Shown in pieces: positions 60,771 through 64,000 of a stretch of 64,000 nt of DNA. The stretch lies in the NCBI RefSeq assembly GCF_014982975.1, contig NZ_JADCKL010000002.1:1-64000 (forward strand), read 5' to 3'. Origin of the DNA: Claveliimonas monacensis. GTDB lineage: Bacteria > Bacillota > Clostridia > Lachnospirales > Lachnospiraceae. Within the stretch, counting starts at the first letter, position 1. Each line of letters begins with the position of its first letter. The notes under the pieces were generated by a model that saw only the letters and a program-made list of their open reading frames with translations, made no database searches and was not told the DNA's origin. Position numbers and translations under genes: made by a program.

Positions 60771-60836
60771 TTTATCTGATGCAGGCGTACAGCGCCATAG
60801 TATCACACCATACATTTGAAGGAGGATCCATATATT

Positions 60837-61601
60837 ATGACTCGCACATCTATGACTCACCGGGAAAAGCTGCTGGTAGCTCTGTCCGGCATATTCGCCT
60901 TGTCCTTTGCGGCGGCGCCCCAGGCAAAGGCCATGCACATTATGGAGGGATATCTGCCGGGCGGTTTCTGCATCGCCTGGGGCCTCTTGTGTCTTCCCTT
61001 TTTACTGGCAGGCTTTTTCTCCATCCGAAAAACCATACAGGAAAACCGCAAGGCGCTGATCCTGCTGGCCATGTCCGGAGCTTTTATCTTCGTGATCTCC
61101 TCACTGAAGATTCCCTCTGTCACCGGAAGCTGCTCCCACATGACAGGAACCGGGCTGGGCGCTATCCTCTTCAGTCCCTCCTGCGTCAGCATACTGGGTA
61201 TCATCGTCCTTCTGTTCCAGGCCATTCTGCTGGCCCACGGGGGACTGACCACTCTGGGTGCAAACACCTTCTCCATGGCCATCGCAGGCCCTTTTCTCGC
61301 CTGGGGACTGTACGCTCTTCTGAAGAGGCTGAAAGTCAACCGGAGAGTGTCCATTTTCCTGGCGGCAGCCCTCGGCGACCTCTTCACCTACTGTGTCACC
61401 AGTCTGCAGCTTGCCCTGGCCTACCCTTCTCAGGAGGGAGGGATCGCCGCCTCTGCCGTAAAATTCCTGGGCGTCTTTGCTCCCACCCAGCTCCCGCTGG
61501 CCATCATCGAGGGAATCCTCACCGTGGTCATTGTCATCGCACTGGAATCCTACGCAGAGCCGGAACTGAAACTGATCGGTTATTACAAGGAGGCAAAATA
61601 A
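60837..61601 (+). CDS. cbiM: Cobalt ECF transporter substrate-binding subunit CbiM
   Basis: 254 residues. A cleavable signal ([18 protein letters not shown]) is followed by the mature N terminus [11 protein letters not shown], whose His ligands bind Co2+ in CbiM. About six helices follow, with [16 protein letters not shown] and [19 protein letters not shown] as family signatures. Start 60837 follows AAGGAGG at somewhat long spacing. It is the first gene of the B12-regulated operon. Confidence 0.96.
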   Translation: MTRTSMTHREKLLVALSGIFALSFAAAPQAKAMHIMEGYLPGGFCIAWGLLCLPFLLAGFFSIRKTIQENRKALILLAMSGAFIFVISSLKIPSVTGSCSHMTGTGLGAILFSPSCVSILGIIVLLFQAILLAHGGLTTLGANTFSMAIAGPFLAWGLYALLKRLKVNRRVSIFLAAALGDLFTYCVTSLQLALAYPSQEGGIAASAVKFLGVFAPTQLPLAIIEGILTVVIVIALESYAEPELKLIGYYKEAK

Positions 61602-61602
61602 G

Positions 61603-61977
61603 ATGAAAAAAAGGCACATGAGCAAAAATACAAAAACTGTACTTATTCTCCTTGTCATCGCCGCTCTCATAGCCATCGTTCCTCTCTTTGCAAGAAAGGG
61701 AGCATCCTTTGGTGGATCTGACGACGCAGGCAGCGTCATGGTAGAAGAAGTCAGAGGGGAGGAATATGAGCCCTGGTTCACACCTGTCCTCGAAGATCTT
61801 CTGGGCGGAGAACTGCCGGGTGAGGTGGAAAGCCTGCTCTTCTGCATCCAGACCGGCATCGGCGTGGGGATCATCGCCTTCTTCATGGGACGCCTTGTAG
61901 AGCGAAAAAAATGGATGAACAAGTACAAAGAAGAGGAGCAGGATAAAAAGGAGAATACAGACTATGCTGGAGATTGA
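61603..61977 (+). CDS. cbiN: Cobalt transport auxiliary protein CbiN
   Basis: 124 residues with two membrane segments, at about 12-30 (TVLILLVIAALIAIVPLFA) and 82-98 (LFCIQTGIGVGIIAFFMG). The extracellular loop carries FGGSDDAGSVMVEEV and EYEPWFTPVLEDLLGG. CbiN assists cobalt loading into CbiM. The stop overlaps the start of cbiQ by 14 bases. Confidence 0.93.
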   Translation: MKKRHMSKNTKTVLILLVIAALIAIVPLFARKGASFGGSDDAGSVMVEEVRGEEYEPWFTPVLEDLLGGELPGEVESLLFCIQTGIGVGIIAFFMGRLVERKKWMNKYKEEEQDKKENTDYAGD

Positions 61978-62755
61978 TAAACTCTGCTATACATCCAGAC
62001 TGCGATACGTAAATGCCGGGGAAAAGTGTTTCTTTTCCCTGGCTTCTGTCATACTCTGCATTGTCAGCCGTTCCATACCAGCCGCCCTTCTCCTCCTTCT
62101 GGCCTCCACATACCTGACAGTCCAAAGAGGAGGCATTTTTCTTGGCAGATGGCTGAAATATCTGACCCTGCCCCTGTTTTTTCTCCTCCTTAGCACAGGC
62201 GCCATCCTGATCAATATTTCCCAGGTTCCCCTGGATGCCTTCGCCCTGCCGGTGGGCTCACTCTATCTGACAGGGAGCCGGGAAGGTGTGTTTCAGGCCG
62301 TGCAGCTGATCCTGACTGCCCTGGCCTGTGTGTCCGCCCTTTTCTTCCTGTCTTTCAACACACCCATGACAGACATCCTGGCCGTGCTGGAGTCCTGCCG
62401 CCTGCCCCGCCTTCTCATCGAGCTTATGATGCTCACCTACCGGTTCATTTTCCTCCTTCTGGAAAACGCCTCCTCCATGCTTCTTTCCCAGAACGCCAGG
62501 CTTGGAAATAAAGATCTGCGCACAAGCCTTAAATCCCGTGGGCTCCTGGCCTCCATGCTCTTCATCCGCGCCATGAGGCAGGCCGGCTCTCTCTACGACG
62601 CCATGGAGTCCCGCTGCTACGACGGTCAGATCCGGGTACTGCGCGAACATCAGCCTCCCCGCCGGGGAGAGATCCTCTGTATCGCAGCCTTTGAACTGCT
62701 GCTCCTCCTTCTGGCCCTGCTGCCCTCCGCAGCCCCAGCCGGTTGGATCATGTAG
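61964..62755 (+). CDS. cbiQ: Cobalt ECF transporter transmembrane subunit CbiQ
   Basis: 263 residues, five to six helices. It is the T-component coupling CbiMN to the ATPase. Two Ala-Arg-Gly-type coupling helices are indicated by QNARLGNKDLRTSLKSRG and the later MRQAGSLYDAMESRCY. It overlaps cbiN at its start and ends 11 bases before cbiO. Confidence 0.94.
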   Translation: MLEIDKLCYTSRLRYVNAGEKCFFSLASVILCIVSRSIPAALLLLLASTYLTVQRGGIFLGRWLKYLTLPLFFLLLSTGAILINISQVPLDAFALPVGSLYLTGSREGVFQAVQLILTALACVSALFFLSFNTPMTDILAVLESCRLPRLLIELMMLTYRFIFLLLENASSMLLSQNARLGNKDLRTSLKSRGLLASMLFIRAMRQAGSLYDAMESRCYDGQIRVLREHQPPRRGEILCIAAFELLLLLLALLPSAAPAGWIM

Positions 62756-62766
62756 AAAGGAAGTTT

Positions 62767-63636
62767 ATGAGCGATTTTATTCTTGAAGCGAGACATGTAT
62801 CTTACTCTTATGGAAGCGGGGAAGAGCCTTCCCTGAAAGACCTGTCCCTGTCCATCCGGCGGGGCAGCCGCACGGCAGTCATGGGGTCCAACGGCTCCGG
62901 GAAATCCACCTTCTTCCTATGCTGCAACGGCATCCTGCGTCCGGATGAGGGACAGATATACTATGACGGCCAGCCTGTCACTTACCGGAAGAAGGAACTG
63001 CTGGACCTGCGCAAAAAGGTGGGGATCGTATTCCAGAACCCGGACATGCAGCTCTTTTCTGCCAGCGTGTACCAGGAGATCTCCTTTGGCCCTCTCAATC
63101 TGGGACTTTCTGAGACGGAAGCCAAAAGAGAGGTGGAGGAGGTCATCCAGAAGTTGGGCATCGCCCCCTTCCGCCATCGTCCCGCCCACGCCCTGAGCGG
63201 AGGACAGAAAAAGCAGGTGGCCCTGGCGGACATCCTGGTCATGCACCCGGAGCTTCTCATCCTTGACGAGCCCTTTGCCGCCCTGGACCCAAGCCACGTC
63301 CGAATCATCCGGGATATGATCCAGTCCCTGGGCGAGGACCGGTCCATGACAGTCGTCACCGCCACCCACGACACGGGCTTCGCCCTCTCTTGGGCCGACG
63401 AAGTCATCCTCTTCAGGGAGGGACAGGTGCTGGCCCAGGGGACGCCCGCCCGAATTCTGACAGATAGGGAACTGCTGTCTAAGACCAGCCTGGAGGTACC
63501 CGCCGTCATACAGGTCTTCGAAAACCTGCAGGCCGCAGGGATTCTTTCGAAGGGTCTGCCCTCCCCGAAAAGTTTTGAACAGCTTAACATGTATATAAAA
63601 AGAACTGCACATAAGGAGAATACACATGGAACATAA
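62767..63636 (+). CDS. cbiO: Cobalt ECF transporter ATPase CbiO
   Basis: 289 residues. Walker A is GSNGSGKST, Q-loop VFQNPDMQLFSASVY, signature ALSGGQKKQ, Walker B LLILDEPFAALD, H-loop ATHDTGFA. Start 62767 follows AAAGGAAG; a longer frame overlaps cbiQ and lacks support. The last 11 bases overlap the cbiK start. It probably forms a homodimer that drives CbiMNQ. Confidence 0.95.
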   Translation: MSDFILEARHVSYSYGSGEEPSLKDLSLSIRRGSRTAVMGSNGSGKSTFFLCCNGILRPDEGQIYYDGQPVTYRKKELLDLRKKVGIVFQNPDMQLFSASVYQEISFGPLNLGLSETEAKREVEEVIQKLGIAPFRHRPAHALSGGQKKQVALADILVMHPELLILDEPFAALDPSHVRIIRDMIQSLGEDRSMTVVTATHDTGFALSWADEVILFREGQVLAQGTPARILTDRELLSKTSLEVPAVIQVFENLQAAGILSKGLPSPKSFEQLNMYIKRTAHKENTHGT

Positions 63637-64000
63637 AGGACTTCTTGTAGTCAGCTTCGGCACCAGCTACCCGGAGACAAGAAAAAAGAATATCGAACAT
63701 CTGGAAACACTGCTTGCGGAGGCATTTCCGGACCGCACCTTCTACCGCGCCTACACAAGCGGCATGATCCGCAAGAAACTGTGGGAGCGGGACCAGATCC
63801 TGATCCCCAGCGTAAAGGAAGCTGCCCAGGCAGCGCTGGAAGATGGGATCACAGACCTTCTTGTCCAGCCCACACACATCATGAACGGCATTGAAAACGA
63901 CCAGATGAAGGAGGATATCTTAAGTCTGGAGAGCCATTTTGATAAGATCTCTTTCGGCGATCCTCTCATTTCCAGCACAGAGGATCAATTTGCAGTCATT
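63626..64000 (+). CDS. cbiK: Anaerobic sirohydrochlorin cobaltochelatase CbiK (partial)
   Basis: At least 125 residues to the window end, so the 3' end is cut off. It starts MEHKGLLVVSFGTSYPETRK, as in CbiK, and continues with FYRAYTSGMIRKKL and DLLVQPTHIMNGIENDQMKE, where the His is a metal ligand. CbiK inserts Co2+ into sirohydrochlorin for anaerobic B12 synthesis, directly after the cobalt importer genes. AAGGAG precedes the ATG. Further cobalamin genes probably follow. Confidence 0.95.
   Translation, partial: MEHKGLLVVSFGTSYPETRKKNIEHLETLLAEAFPDRTFYRAYTSGMIRKKLWERDQILIPSVKEAAQAALEDGITDLLVQPTHIMNGIENDQMKEDILSLESHFDKISFGDPLISSTEDQFAVI

Larger units (their letters stand above)
60271..60836. 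other. Intergenic region dominated by a B12 riboswitch
   Basis: About 570 bases between the decayed Rpn gene and cbiM. It holds a hairpin with a T run (60336-60369), the riboswitch promoter, the cobalamin aptamer and its downstream terminator. Confidence 0.7.

Noticed and set aside
1-64000. CRISPR arrays, intact prophage or intact insertion sequences
   Set aside because: No regularly spaced repeats, cas genes, integrases, phage structural genes or complete transposases were seen; only a TnpV remnant and Rpn-type genes.

Overview
The window reads as chromosomal DNA of a strictly anaerobic, Gram-positive gut-type Clostridium relative, most likely Lachnospiraceae. The grounds are the gene content (PolC, MurT/GatD, CarD, DUF6465, YczE, PdaA, cbiMNQO-cbiK, DUF1653), strong AGGAGG ribosome sites, TTG starts, a Firmicutes-type LexA box and moderate GC. 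Species cannot be fixed from the sequence alone. There is no CRISPR array, intact prophage or intact insertion sequence.

Layout. 1-480: leader and promoter of an rRNA operon that runs leftward out of the window, then two tRNA-Ser genes. 573-5775: one leftward housekeeping block (YcxB-like, tsaE, tsaB, rimI, a small zinc-binding protein, RNase Z, tsaD, ispD), which holds three Tsa genes of the tRNA t6A pathway. 5.9-7.5 kb: a VOC protein, FMN riboswitch-ribU, and tRNA-Pro. 7.6-13.4 kb: a divergent DapB, a TetR/ABC-ABC exporter cassette, and dtd. 13.4-21.3 kb: CarD, EamA, YwaF, MerR/MATE, DUF6465, YczE, and an SOS-controlled YolD/Y-family polymerase pair. 21.3-25.7 kb is a decay zone: an Rpn/PD-(D/E)XK gene with its nuclease core deleted, a large FtsX permease frameshifted by a 10-bp tandem duplication, and a response regulator fused by deletion to an ABC ATPase that lacks Walker A.

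25.8-36.1 kb: a voltage-gated K+ channel, tRNA-Trp, an Fdc1-type UbiD decarboxylase, PdaA, TPP riboswitch-thiW-(small ORF)-thiC, TRIC channel, PgsA-like enzyme, aldo/keto reductase and a full-length Rpn protein. 36.2-45.1 kb: polC-ispG, a membrane-anchored protein, an XRE regulator and gatD-murT. 45.3-45.6 kb holds a possible stand-alone small RNA. 45.6-49.2 kb: three-subunit molybdenum hydroxylase operon. 49.4-52.6 kb: low-molecular-weight phosphatase followed by an AT-rich accessory patch with Fic, AbiF (HEPN) with an upstream structured RNA, and a TnpV remnant.

52.6-60.3 kb: a series of small enzymes, including a NifX-SlyD fusion protein and a Lon-like AAA+ protein without a protease domain, then another decayed Rpn gene. 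60.4-64.0 kb: cobalamin riboswitch-cbiM-cbiN-cbiQ-cbiO-cbiK, the last gene cut by the window end. Three vitamin riboswitches (FMN, TPP, B12) control uptake or synthesis genes here. The best candidates for less-described biology are the AbiF/RNA locus, the NifX-SlyD fusion, the protease-less Lon-like ATPase, the small ORF before thiC, and the tandem-duplication frameshift in the FtsX gene.
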